Origin: Candidatus Accumulibacter affinis | GTDB lineage: Bacteria > Pseudomonadota > Gammaproteobacteria > Burkholderiales > Rhodocyclaceae | Assembly (NCBI GenBank): GCA_016713625.1 | Contig: JADJOT010000002.1 | Span: 1 to 64,000, forward strand | Reading direction: 5' to 3' | Length of the DNA stretch: 64,000 nt | Notes under the pieces: model-generated | What the model saw: only the letters and a program-made list of their open reading frames with translations | The model's database searches: none | Told to the model about the DNA's origin: nothing | Part shown: positions 54,011-63,716 of the stretch, piece by piece | Layout of the letters: every line of letters begins with the position of its first letter | Position numbering within the stretch: the first letter of the stretch is position 1 | Translations under genes and position numbers: made by a program

Positions 54011-55425
54011 CCGATCGCCCGGATAACCAGCACCTGCTGGCATGGGGCGACTTCCTCGAGGGCTGCCGGCAAACCGCCAGCCAGGTCAACCCGCTGCTCG
54101 CCAGCGGCCACCTGACGCGCATCAACGGCCTGGTCATGGAAGCGTCGGGGCTCAAGTTGGCGCTCGGTAGTTCCTGTCGGATCACACCTCTTGGCGGCTC
54201 GCCGATCGAAGCAGAGGTGGTCGGCTTTCATGGCGAGCGACTCTTCCTGATGCCATCGGAGGATGTCTACGGCTTGTCGCCGGGCGCGCGCGTGGTCGCT
54301 CTCGATACCCCCAATCAGCCCCCGCAAGTCGGTCTGCCGCCGCCGGCGCGCCGGCGCTCGATCGATCGCGCCAAACTGGTTCCGGTTGGCGACTCCCTGC
54401 TCGGCCGTGTTCTCGATGGTGCCGGCCGGCCACTCGACAGGCTCGGCCCGCTGCGCGCGAAGTCGCTTCGCCCGCTGCAGAGCCGGCCCGTCAATCCGAT
54501 GTCCAGAGCAGCGATCGAGCAGACGCTCGATGTCGGGGTGCGTGCGATCAATGCCCTGCTATGCGTCGGCCGCGGTCAGCGCATGGGGCTTTTCGCCGGC
54601 TCGGGCGTCGGCAAGAGCGTCCTGCTCGGCATGATGGCTCGCTACACGGCGGCTGAGGTCATTGTCGTTGGCCTGATCGGTGAGCGCGGTCGTGAAGTCA
54701 AGGAGTTCATCGAACAGATTCTTGGCGACGAGGGCCTGCACCGCTCGGTGGTCGTCGCCGCGCCGGCTGACGTCAGCCCGTTGATGCGTCTGCAGGGAGC
54801 AGCCTACGCCACCTGTATCGCTGAATACTTCCGCGATCAGGGCCGGCATGTCCTGCTGATCATGGACTCGCTGACGCGCTACGCGATGGCGCAGCGGGAG
54901 ATTGCCCTGGCCATCGGCGAACCGCCGGTGACTCGCGGCTACCCGCCGTCCGTTTTCGCACGCCTGCCGCAGCTCGTCGAGCGCGCTGGCAACGGCCTCG
55001 ACGGCGGCGGTTCGATCACCGCCTTCTACACCGTTCTCGCAGAAGGCGATGACCAGCAAGACCCGATCGCCGACGCCGCCAGAGCCATCCTTGACGGCCA
55101 CATCGTGCTGTCGCGGACGCTCGCCGATGCAGGCCACTATCCGGCCATCGACATCGAGCAGTCGATTTCACGCGCCATGGTCAACCTGGTCAGCCCCTCG
55201 CATCTCGAACACATCCGCCGGTTCAAGAGCCTCTTTGCACGCTATCAGCGCTCGCGCGACCTGATCAGCGTGGGGGCCTATGCGGCAGGTTCTGATGCGC
55301 AACTCGACCAGGCGATCGCCATCTATCCGAGGTTCGAGGAGTTACTGCAGCAGAACCTGGTCCAGCGCGCGACGTTCGCCAGCAGTGTCGCGCATCTGCA
55401 CGCCTTGTTCGGTGCCGCTGCTTGA
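54007..55425 (+). CDS. fliI: Flagellum-specific ATPase FliI
   Basis: 472 residues. Rotary-ATPase family: Walker A GLFAGSGVGKSVLLG, Walker B HVLLIMDSLTRYA, catalytic glutamate in VIVVGLIGERGREVKEFIE, and the type III export ATPase signature PPVTRGYPPSVFARLPQLVERAG. It unfolds and feeds axial proteins into the flagellar export gate together with FliH and FliJ. Frame intact. This is one of the few fli genes here without indels. Confidence 0.95.
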   Translation: MTDRPDNQHLLAWGDFLEGCRQTASQVNPLLASGHLTRINGLVMEASGLKLALGSSCRITPLGGSPIEAEVVGFHGERLFLMPSEDVYGLSPGARVVALDTPNQPPQVGLPPPARRRSIDRAKLVPVGDSLLGRVLDGAGRPLDRLGPLRAKSLRPLQSRPVNPMSRAAIEQTLDVGVRAINALLCVGRGQRMGLFAGSGVGKSVLLGMMARYTAAEVIVVGLIGERGREVKEFIEQILGDEGLHRSVVVAAPADVSPLMRLQGAAYATCIAEYFRDQGRHVLLIMDSLTRYAMAQREIALAIGEPPVTRGYPPSVFARLPQLVERAGNGLDGGGSITAFYTVLAEGDDQQDPIADAARAILDGHIVLSRTLADAGHYPAIDIEQSISRAMVNLVSPSHLEHIRRFKSLFARYQRSRDLISVGAYAAGSDAQLDQAIAIYPRFEELLQQNLVQRATFASSVAHLHALFGAAA

Positions 55426-55474
55426 CCTGCATGGCGCCGAACCGCGGTTGCACCTCCCATTCCACAGGCTAGGC

Positions 55475-55915
55475 GTGGCCAGACCCTTTTCTCTGCAGAG
55501 TGTTCTCGACCTGATGCGCAGTCGCAACGACGAGGCGACGCAAGGCCTGGCGCGTCTGATTGCAGCCGAACGTGACGGCAGGAAGAAGCTGACCATGCTG
55601 TTGCAGTATCGGGACGAATACGCGGCCCGTTTTCGCCAGGCGGCCCAGGAGGGGCTGGCGCAGCCGGCATGGCGAAACTACCAGGATTTCCTGGAGCGTC
55701 TTGACGAGGCGATCCAGCTGCAGCTGCAGGCCGTCGCCCAGCAGGCAACGCACACCGCAGCCGGCCAGGAAGACTGGCACCGGCAGCGGAGCCGACTGCA
55801 AGCCTTCGCTACGCTTGCCGAGCGTCACCGCACCAGCGAAGCACAACAGGAGAGTCGCCAGGAACAAAAGACCCAGGACGAGTTTGCCGCGCGCCGCAAC
55901 GACTACGATCCTTGA
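55475..55915 (+). CDS. fliJ: Flagellar export chaperone FliJ
   Basis: 146 residues from GTG 55475, VARPFSLQSVLDLMRSRNDEATQGLARLIAAERDGRKKLTMLLQYRDEY. Almost entirely helical coiled coil with the FliJ signature LxxYRxEY. There is no ATG in this frame upstream. It lies 49 bp after fliI. The next fli gene (fliK) is 2 kb away because an IS lies between. Confidence 0.9.
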   Translation: MARPFSLQSVLDLMRSRNDEATQGLARLIAAERDGRKKLTMLLQYRDEYAARFRQAAQEGLAQPAWRNYQDFLERLDEAIQLQLQAVAQQATHTAAGQEDWHRQRSRLQAFATLAERHRTSEAQQESRQEQKTQDEFAARRNDYDP

Positions 55916-55973
55916 TCTGGTCATGGAGGCATTTTCGCTCCTCGCAAACCCTTGCCATTACTGGGTTTCAGAC

Positions 55974-55995
55974 GGGGGCAGAAATTTTCTACCCC
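55974..55995. repeat. Inverted repeat near the left edge of an IS
   Basis: GGGGGCAGAAATTTTCTACCCC is a near-perfect palindrome about 60 bp after fliJ. It may be part of the IS end or a fliJ-terminal hairpin. Confidence 0.35.
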
Positions 55996-56165
55996 AGTTT
56001 AGGGCCGGTTTTCCGCCCTTCAGCGGTTCTTTATGCATTGGCCATGGATTTTCACCCCACCCCAAGTTTTCTGATTGGCAAAACAAGAAATATACATAGT
56101 AACAGGCACTTAAACGCATCGGTATATGGTATTATCATACTTTCTATCTGCTCGTGAGCGCTACC

Positions 56166-57615
56166 ATGGCCCATGTCCCGCAAGCCCGGCTCTTTTCCTG
56201 GGAAGACGTTGAAAGCTGCTCCGACCTCGACCGCTTGTCGTTGGCGCTCGATTACCTGCCGGACGATGCGCTGATGCAGGCCCTCGAAGCCCGTCGGGCG
56301 AAGGGTCGAGACGACTATCCGGTGCAGGCGATGTGGAATGCGGTGATCGCCGGGGTGGTCTTCCAACACCCGAGCATCGCCTCGCTACGGCGGGAACTTG
56401 GCCGCAACCCGGCGCTGATGGATCGGTGCGGGTTTGAAATGCTTCCCGTGGCGAAGAAGCCAGCGGTCGGAGCCCACGTGATTCCCCTGGAGCCCTATCT
56501 CGGCGTTCCACCCGACTCCGCGTTCTCCCGCTTTCTGGCGACCCTGATCCAATTGGAAACGGCCGGCGGCTACACGAAGCAGATGTTGGCCTCGCTGCGA
56601 CAAGGCCTCACCGAGGTGTTGCCGGATTTCGGCCGGCACCTGGGCTTCGACGGCAAGGCGGTCGAAAGCCACAGTACCGGACAAAAAAGACTGTGAGACG
56701 AGCATGACCTCCGATCCAGACGCGGACTGGGGCCACCACAAGACCTCTGGCGTCGATGCGAACGGCAAAGCCTGGAGCAAGGTCAAGAGCTGGTTTGGCT
56801 ATGGCTTGCACGTGATCGCGGACACGCACTACGAGTTACCGGTCGCCGTCGTGGTGACTTGTGCCTCGGCATCGGAATCCCCGACCCTGCGTCAGATGAT
56901 CGGCGAACTGTTCACCGAACAGCCGGTACTGGCCGAACGATGTGAGGATTTCAGTGCCGACCGGGGGCTCGATGCGGGTGAAACGAAGGCACTCCTGTGG
57001 GATACCTACCGTATTCGGCCACTGATCGACACGCGCGAACTGTGGCGCGCAGAGAAACAGGAACCCGGCTTCGATCCGTCCAGCACGATTACTCGCCCGC
57101 TGTTTCCCGATCGTGCCGATACTCTCGTCCATACCGAAATGGGCCATGTCCGCTGCTGCTGTCCGCAGACGGGCGAAGTCCGCGACCTGGTCTTTCAGGG
57201 CTTCGAAGCCGATCGAGACACGCTGAAGTACCGTTGCCCGGCGGCTTACGTGGGGAGTGTGTGCCCGGGCGCTGAGACCTGCCACGCCGCAGGCGACGTC
57301 CATCCCGGCGCCTATGGCCGGATCGTTCGCATCAAGATTACCGAGCAGGATCGCCGCATCTTCGTGCCGACGCCCCATGGCAGCCCGAGCTGGCATCGGG
57401 GCTACAACCGGCGCACCGCACTGGAACGAATCAACAACCGTATCGACAACAGCTTCGGCTTCGAGCACCACTTCATCCGCGGCATGGACAAGATGAAGCT
57501 GCGGGTAGGGCTGGCCTTCGCGGTCATGCTCGCGATGGCGCTTGGGCACATCAAGCAGGGGCGTGCTCACCAAATGCGCTCACTGGTTCAGACTCCACGA
57601 CAGGCCAGCGGTTAG
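56166..57615 (+). mobile_element. IS with DDE transposase between fliJ and fliK, transposase frameshifted
   Basis: Transposase of the IS5/IS1182-like DDE type. The N-terminal half MAHVPQARLFSWEDVESCSDLDRL...DDYPVQAMWNAVIAGVVFQHPSIASLRREL, then, after a one-base insertion in a run of six A at about 56682-56687, DPDADWGHHKTSGVDANGKAWSKVKSWFGYGLHVIADTHYELP. It continues to RTALERINNRIDNSFGFEHHFIRGMDKMKLRVGL. First acidic residue in LGFDGKAVES, second in SADRGLD, glutamate in the ALERINNRID helix. The needed change is +1, so this is not the usual -1 programmed frameshift. IS ends were not defined; the element likely spans about 55.95-57.75 kb. Confidence 0.75.
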
Positions 57616-57888
57616 CGCCACCAGGCGACTCCCTCGCATCAGGCACACCAGACCGCGATTCCCCGGCGGGGACAGGTGGCGCCCACGGATCGTCAAAACT
57701 GAAAAACCGGGCGCCGACGATAAAAAAACCAGCGCAGCCTCGCCTCCTACGGCTGCCGGTAGGTCGACGCCAGCGCCAAAAATGCGTACGGTATATTTTT
57801 GACGCTGGAAAATCGACACATCGAAAATGTCTCGTCATGGCACGCAACTTGCTGTGGCTCTGTCAGTGTCTTCGCAAAAGGATCCATC

Positions 57889-58921
57889 ATGACCATTGCC
57901 ATCGTCGCAACGTTCGCCGCCATCCCGGCAACGGCGGCCGCGCGCGCCACCGTCGGCCCAGTCGCAACCGGCGCGCCGAACAGCAAGGCGGCGTTTGCCG
58001 GCCTCCTGCTCGGCCTGCCAGCAACGGCGACCGAGCCTCTGGCCGAGGACGAGCTGCCACCATCCGACAGCGCGGCGGTTGCTCCCGAGGCCAGCCCGAC
58101 TGGCACTGATCCACAGATTCTGCTTGCCCTCGCCCTGCCATTGCCCCCGTTGCAGCCGCCAGGGCAGGAAAACAACCCGAGCCCGACGATCGCGGCAGCA
58201 CGGCCGACGCCTGCGGCATCCCTGCCTACGGCCACACCTGCCGCTTTTGCTGCTCTTGATGCCGTGGTACACGATCGGCACGCCAGCGATCCAGGACCGG
58301 CAGCGGCCACGCTGCCGGCCGCCGCCGGGCAGGCGGCAAAATTTGCCGTAGCCAACTTCACCGCCCCCCTCGCCGAGCCCACCCCCGCCAACGAGCCCGA
58401 GCCTGGTCTGGCGACCAGCACCCTGAGCACCCTCGCAGCGCCGCTGGCACACCCCGCGAACGACAGCGCAGAACTCCCTCCCGGCATTCCGACACCGCTG
58501 CGTGATCCCCTCCTGGGCGGGCGACTTTGGTCAGAAATTGCTGTGGTTCGTGGGCAACGAAAAGCAGTCCGCCAAACTCACTCTACATCCGCCACAACTG
58601 GGGTCGATCGAGATCACGCTGAACCTTGACCAGGACGGTGCCAACGCCCACTTTGTCTCGCCCAACGCCGAAGTTCGTGGCACGCTTGAAGCGGCTGTGC
58701 CGCGACTGCGCGAAATGTTCGCCAGTGCGGGGATTGCCCTTGGACAGGTCAGTGTCGGCAACGAATCGTTCCGTCCGCCGCCGGACGGACAACGTCAGCC
58801 CGCGCGCCAGCCCCGCCCGTTGGCCGATAACGCTATACTTGGCAGCGATTCAGCCAGCCGTCTGACGAGCGCGCTCTTCGTCACGCAGCGCGGGCAGGGG
58901 TTGATCGACACTTTCGCATAG
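57889..58921 (+). pseudogene. fliK: Flagellar hook-length control protein FliK, one frameshift
   Basis: From ATG 57889 (AAAAGGA upstream): a low-complexity Ala/Pro/Thr-rich N-terminal ruler region of about 200 residues. The frame changes near 58510 into the C-terminal FliK domain SAKLTLHPPQLGSIEITLNLDQDGANAHFVSPNAEVRGTLEAAVPRLREMFASAGIALGQVSVGN. That block (LHPPxLGxIExxL) is diagnostic and acts as the substrate-specificity switch on FlhB. Typical length about 340 residues. Confidence 0.88.
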
Positions 58922-58997
58922 AAATACCCGTCCGGCCTGGCCGCAGCAAGCGAGTACCGGAATGGACGAGGCGCAGACCCAGGGAGAGAACTGCTGA

Positions 58998-59549
58998 ATG
59001 GCCAAGGATGCAAAGCCCCCAACCGAGGGCGCGGACGCCGCGCCTGCGAAGAACCGCAAGAAACTGCTGATCATCATCACCGTTCTGGTACTGGTCCTCG
59101 GCCTCGGCGGGGTGACCACCTTCCTGCTACTGAGGCCGGCGCCGGAACATGACGAGGACGACGGCGAAGTCGCCGTTGAAAAAGCCAGGCCGACCAAGAA
59201 GAAGAAGGCTGACAAGGGCGCGCCGCCCGTCACGTCGCCCTGGATGCCTTCACCGTCAATCTCGTACCGGAACGTGGCGACCAGTTTCTGCAACTGGTCC
59301 TGTCAGTGGAGGTCGAGGAGGCGCAGACCGCCGACCAGCTCAGAGGTGTACATGCCCAAACTACGCAACGACCTGACCTTGCTGCTGTCGAGCAAGAAGG
59401 CCTCCGATCTGGTCAGCACGGTCGGCAAGGAAGAGCTCGCGCAGGAGATCAAGGAGAAGATCAACAGCGTTCTCGACCCCGCCGGCCAAGGCAAGAAACG
59501 GGACTCGCCGGTCAAGGAAGTACTGTTCACCTCGTTTATCATTCAGTGA
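58998..59549 (+). pseudogene. fliL: Flagellar basal body-associated protein FliL, internal double frameshift
   Basis: N-terminus AKNRKKLLIIITVLVLVLGLGG gives the single membrane helix, and the C-terminus PKLRNDLTLLLSSKKASDLVSTVGKEELAQEIKEKIN is normal FliL. Between about 59222 and 59350 the correct sequence (ALDAFTVNLVPERGDQFLQLVLSVEVEEAQTADQL) is in another frame, so two compensating indels leave one open frame with a scrambled middle. FliL supports stator function around the motor. Confidence 0.88.
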
Positions 59550-59555
59550 TCCGCA

Positions 59556-60559
59556 ATGAGCGCCGATTTCCTCTCGCAGGATGAAGTCGACGCCCTGCTC
59601 AAGGGCGTCAGCGGCGAAGCCGACGAGCCCGAAGCGGCCGAGGAACTTGCCGATGGCCCGCGTTCGTACAACCTCGGAACGCAGGAGCGAATCGTTCGCG
59701 GGCGCATGCCGACACTCGAACTGGTCAACGAGCGTTTTGCCCGCTACCTGCGGATCGGCCTGTTCAACTACGTGCATCGCAGCGTCGAGATCTCCGTTGG
59801 TCCGATACGCGTGCAGAAATACAGCGAGTTCACTCGCAACCTGGTGATCCCCACCAACCTGAACCTGGTCAACGCCAAACCGCTGCGTGGCACGGCCTTG
59901 TTTGTCTTCGACCCGAGTCTGGTTTTTCTCGTGGTAGACAACATGTTCGGCGGCGATGGCCGCTTTCATACGCGGGTCGAAGGCCGGGATTTCACCGCCA
60001 CCGAGCAACGGATCATTCAGGGACTGCTGGGGGTCGCCTTCACCGAGTACGCGCGTTCCTGGCAACCCGTATACCAACTGACTTTCGAATACATCCGCTC
60101 GGAAATGAATTCCCAGTTTGCGAATATCGCGACACCGTCCGAAGTCGTCGTGGCGACGACCTTCTCTCTGGAATTCGGCGGTTCGAGCGCCGACATGCAC
60201 ATCTGCTTCCCGTACTCGATGATCGAACCGATTCGCGACCTGCTGTACAGCGCGATGCAGAGCGATCAACTGTCAATGGACCGGCGCTGGATCGCCATGT
60301 TGCGCAAGCAGTTAAAGAACGCGGAAGTCGAGATCACGGCGAAACTGGCGACCACGACGCTGAACCTGCGCCAGATTCTGACGATGCAGGTGGGCGACAT
60401 CATCCCCTCGACATCCCCGCGACAGTCGTCGCCTTTGTCGACGATGTACCCCTGATGGAATGCCGCTATGGCCAGCAGGGTGGACAATACGCACTCAAGA
60501 TCGACCGCTTCATGGCAGCCGATAACGCGGAAACTTCTCTCGGAGAGAGCAATGGCTAA
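59556..60559 (+). pseudogene. fliM: Flagellar motor switch protein FliM, frameshift near the C-terminus
   Basis: Residues 1-285 are continuous: the CheY-P binding N-terminus (SADFLSQDEVDALLKGV), the middle domain (NERFARYLRIGLFNYVHRSVEIS, DPSLVFLVVDNMFGGDG) and the start of the SPOA domain (ITAKLATTTLNLRQILTMQVGDIIP). A one-base change near 60405 shifts the frame. The expected end VVAFVDDVPLMECRYGQQGGQYALKIDRF continues to a TAA at 60557. fliN starts 8 bp before that stop. Confidence 0.92.
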
Positions 60560-60987
60560 GGAAACCGACGATTTCGGAAGTTCCGCAACGCACGCGGCCG
60601 GCCTGGACGACGACTGGGCTGCGGCGATGGCCGAACAGGCCCTGGCGGAAGCCGCACCGGCAGACGACGCGCAAGCGGCCAACATCTTCCCGAGCTTCGA
60701 TGAATCGAGCAACAAGCCGTCGATGATGAACGAACTCGACATGATCCTGGACATTCCCGTGCAGATCGCCGTCGAACTCGGGCGCACCAGGATTACCATC
60801 AAGAACCTGCTGCAACTGGCGCACGGCTCGGTCGTCGAACTCGACGCGATGGCCGGCGAGCCGCTGAACGTCTTTGTCAATGGTACCGATCGCTCAGGGC
60901 GAGGTGGTGGTGGTCAACGACAAGTTCGGCATTCGTTTGACCGACATCGTCACCCCCTCTGAACGAACCCGCAAGATCGGGCATTGA
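60552..60987 (+). pseudogene. fliN: Flagellar motor switch protein FliN, one frameshift
   Basis: N-terminal acidic extension (MAKETDDFGSSATHAAGLDDDW), then the SPOA domain LDIPVQIAVELGRTRITIKNLLQLAHGSVVELDAMAGEPLNVFVNG. A frame change at about 60884 leads to IAQGEVVVVNDKFGIRLTDIVTPSERTRKI and a TGA at 60985-60987. Forms the lower C ring with FliM. The inserted IS element begins 54 bp after the stop. Confidence 0.92.
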
Positions 60988-61142
60988 GCACCTGCGTTGC
61001 CGCTCGAACAGCGGCGCCCGGCCAATCGCGACAGTTTGACGTAACTCCTCAAAAACCCCGGGCATAAGCGTTCGCTGAATTCGGGGTGCTTGCTTGCAGG
61101 AAGGGCTGGACACAGCGCGCGAGATGTGATTCAATCCGCAGC

Positions 61143-62756
61143 ATGAGCACGGAAACCCCACGGAAGCTTCCCGGTATCCCGGATATCCCTGCCGACCAAA
61201 GGACACCGGCGGTCGTGCAGCTGCTGGAACTCTGCCATCGGCAGCAGGAACAGATTCAGGCGCTGCGCGATGAGGTGGCGCGACTGAAGGGTCAGAAGCC
61301 GAAGCCCGTGATCAAACCGTCGGCGCTGGAAGGCGATCGCACCGAGAAGAAGCAAGGGCAGGCGCCGAAGCCTCACGGCAAACGCCACAAGACGGCAGAG
61401 CTTGAGATCCACGAGTCGGTCAAGCGACAGCCGGCAGAGACGATTCCGCCGAACAGTCGCTTCAAGGGCTACCAGGATTTCGTGGTGCAGGAGCTCCGGA
61501 TCGGGGTTCTACAACACCCGGTATCGGCTGGAGCGCTGGGTCACCCCCGAGGGCGAGAGCCTGATCGGCCAGTTGCCTGCCGAGATCGGCGGTGTGCATT
61601 TCGGCCCGCAGCTGCGCGCTTTCATCCTGTACCAGTACCACCATGCGCATGTGACGCAGCCGCTCTTGCTTGAGCAACTGCGGGAGTGGCAGATCGACCT
61701 CTCGGCCGGGCAGCTCAGCGCGTTGATCACCGACGGCCATAGCGAGTTCCATCGCGAGAAGGACGCGCTGCTGCAAGCGGGGCTGCAGCGCAGCCGGTAC
61801 GTTCATGTGGACGATACGGGTGCGCGCCATCGGGGCAAGAATGGGTACTGTACGCATATCGGCAACGAACGCTTCGCCTGGTTCGCGAGCACCGACAGCA
61901 AGAGTCGGATCAATTTCCTGGAATTGCTCCGTGCCGGGCACGATGCCTACACCCTGAATCAGGCCGCGCTGGCCTACCTGGCCGAGCACCAGCTGCCGTG
62001 CGCTCCACTCCAGGCACTCACCGCGCTGGCACCGGCGGTATGGACGGGTCAAACCGCCTGGCAGGCGGTCTTGGCTCAGCAGGCCATCACCGATCCGCGC
62101 CATGTTCGCCTGGTGACCGAAGGCGTCTTGCTCGGTACCGTCGTCGAGCAGGGCGTCGCCCCGATCTGGCGATCGTCAGCGATGACGCCGGGCAGTTCGA
62201 TGTGCTGATCCACGCCCTGTGCTGGATCCATGCCGAACGCGTGCTGGCCAAACTGCTCGGCTTCAACGAGCCGCAACGCGAGGCGCTGGCTTCGGTGCGC
62301 AGCGAGCTGTGGGCGATCTACGATGCGCTCAAGGCGTACAAGGAAGCGCCGGAGGCACTCACTGCAGCCGCGATCGAAGCCCGCTTCGACACGCTTTGTG
62401 CCACCCGGACCGGTTATGCCAGCCTCGATCAGGCCCTGAAACGAATGCGCCGCAACCGGGAGGAGTTGCTGCGCGTGTTGCAACGTCCCGAGCTTCCCCT
62501 GCACAACAACCTCAGTGAGTCGGATATCCGCGACTACGTCAAGAAGCGCAAGATCAGCGGCTCCACCCGCAGCGCGTCCGGCCGCCGCTGCCGCGATACC
62601 TTCGCCAGCCTCAAGAAGACCTGCCGCAAGAACCAACTTTCCTTCTGGCAATACCTTCAGGACCGCGTCTTCGGCTGGCATCGGATTGCTCCGCTGGCGC
62701 AGTGGATCTTTGAGGCCACGCCGACGGGGGCGAACCTTCCCGTACATGGCCCCTGA
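61143..62756 (+). pseudogene. IS66-family transposase (TnpC-like), copy 2, two frameshifts
   Basis: 537-codon transposase starting MSTETPRKLPGIPDI. N-terminal coiled coil, linker GEGESLIGQLPAEIGGVHFGP-like region, DDE residues in HVDDTGARHRG, SDDAGQFDVL and LHNNLSESDIRDYV, and the C-terminal basic region KKTCRKNQLSFWQYLQDRV. Frame changes near 61505 and 62165. The breaks are elsewhere than in copy 1, so combining the two copies gives an intact consensus. No tnpA or tnpB accompany it. Confidence 0.87.
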
Positions 62757-63627
62757 AGCAGCGCCCGCTCGCTATTGCGGGCGCATCTTCAGCACCGCGG
62801 AGCTCGACCAGATCCGGCGGCTGATCGCAGCCAATCCTGCCGCCTCGCGCGCGCAGCTGTCCCGCTTGGTCTGTGCCGATCTCGGCTGGTGCCGCGAGGA
62901 TGGGCGGATCAAGGAGATGAGCTGCCGCGTGGCGATGCTGCGCATGCAGACCGATGGCTTGCTGCAACTGCCGCCGCCGCGCAACGGCAATCACAACGGA
63001 AAACCCTGGCACCGTCGTACCGCGCAGGCCGAACCCGACGCGCTTTTGCGTGCCGACGGCCCGCGTAGCCTGGGCACGCTGCAACTGCACTTGGTGAGTC
63101 ATCGCGCCGAATCGCAGCTGCACAACGAGCACATCGACCGTTACCACTACCTCGGCTATCAACCGCTGCCCGGCGCCCAACTGCGCTACTTCGTTCGCGC
63201 GGGCGGACGACTCGTCGCCTTGCTCAGCTTCGCCGCCGCCGCCTGGAAGACCCAGCCGCGCGACCACTATATCGGCTGGACGCCTGCGCAACGCCAGGAG
63301 CACCTGCACCAGGTCAGGAACAACGCTCGATTCCTCATCCTGCCGTGGATTGAATGCAAGAATCTGGCCTCGTCCATTTTGGCTCGCGCCGCCCGGCAGA
63401 TCGCCGCCGACTGGCAGCTCCAATACGGTTACCGGCCGCTCTTGCTCGAAACCTTCGTCGAGCAAGAGCGCTTTCGCGGCACCGCTTACCAGGCGGCCAA
63501 CTGGATCTGCCTCGGTCAAACCACCGGCCGCGGCAAGCTCGATGTTCACCACCAAGCCCTGCTGCCGATCAAGACCGTCTGGCTCTATCCGCTCGACAGG
63601 CACTTCAGACGGGTACTCTGCGGGTGA
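62746..63627 (+). CDS. DUF4338 protein (Druantia DruA family), IS passenger
   Basis: 293 residues from ATG 62746, overlapping the transposase stop by 11 bp. N-terminal half: helix-turn-helix-like region (AELDQIRRLIAANPAASRAQLSRLVCADLGW) and RVAMLRMQTDGLLQLPPPR. C-terminal DUF4338 core: HIDRYHYLGYQPLPGAQLRYFV, LVALLSFAAAAWKTQPRDHYIGW, NNARFLILPWIECKNLASSIL, DWQLQYGYRPLLLETFVEQERFRGTAYQAANW and GQTTGRGKLD. These match DruA of the Druantia anti-phage system. No other druantia genes (druE helicase) are present. Inside the transposon it may act in transposition or as cargo. Confidence 0.88.
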   Translation: MAPEAAPARYCGRIFSTAELDQIRRLIAANPAASRAQLSRLVCADLGWCREDGRIKEMSCRVAMLRMQTDGLLQLPPPRNGNHNGKPWHRRTAQAEPDALLRADGPRSLGTLQLHLVSHRAESQLHNEHIDRYHYLGYQPLPGAQLRYFVRAGGRLVALLSFAAAAWKTQPRDHYIGWTPAQRQEHLHQVRNNARFLILPWIECKNLASSILARAARQIAADWQLQYGYRPLLLETFVEQERFRGTAYQAANWICLGQTTGRGKLDVHHQALLPIKTVWLYPLDRHFRRVLCG

Positions 63628-63716
63628 GTGCGTCGCTCCGAAGCCAACCCAGTGCCATGCTCCTGCCCAGGGTTTTTGAGAAGTTACAGTTTGACCTTCT
63701 CGGCGCTTGCTTTAAC

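Larger units (their letters stand above)
61041..63687 (+). mobile_element. IS66-type element carrying a DUF4338/DruA gene, copy 2
   Basis: 2647 bp between fliN and fliO. Left end GTAACTCCTCAAAAACCCCG, right end (inverted) GTAACTTCTCAAAAACCCTG. Perfect 8-bp target duplication AGTTTGAC at 61033-61040 and 63688-63695. Contents: IS66 TnpC-like transposase and a DUF4338 gene overlapping its end. Same element as at 19918-22558, opposite orientation. It splits the fliMN-O transcription unit. Confidence 0.95.

Noticed and set aside
56154..56760. Programmed -1 frameshift at A6G in the fliJ-fliK IS transposase
   Set aside because: The two halves join only by skipping one base (+1), not by slipping back one. 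An extra A in the homopolymer explains it better.
61041..63687. Complete Druantia defence system
   Set aside because: Only a DruA-family gene is present. No DruE helicase or other subunits lie near either copy.
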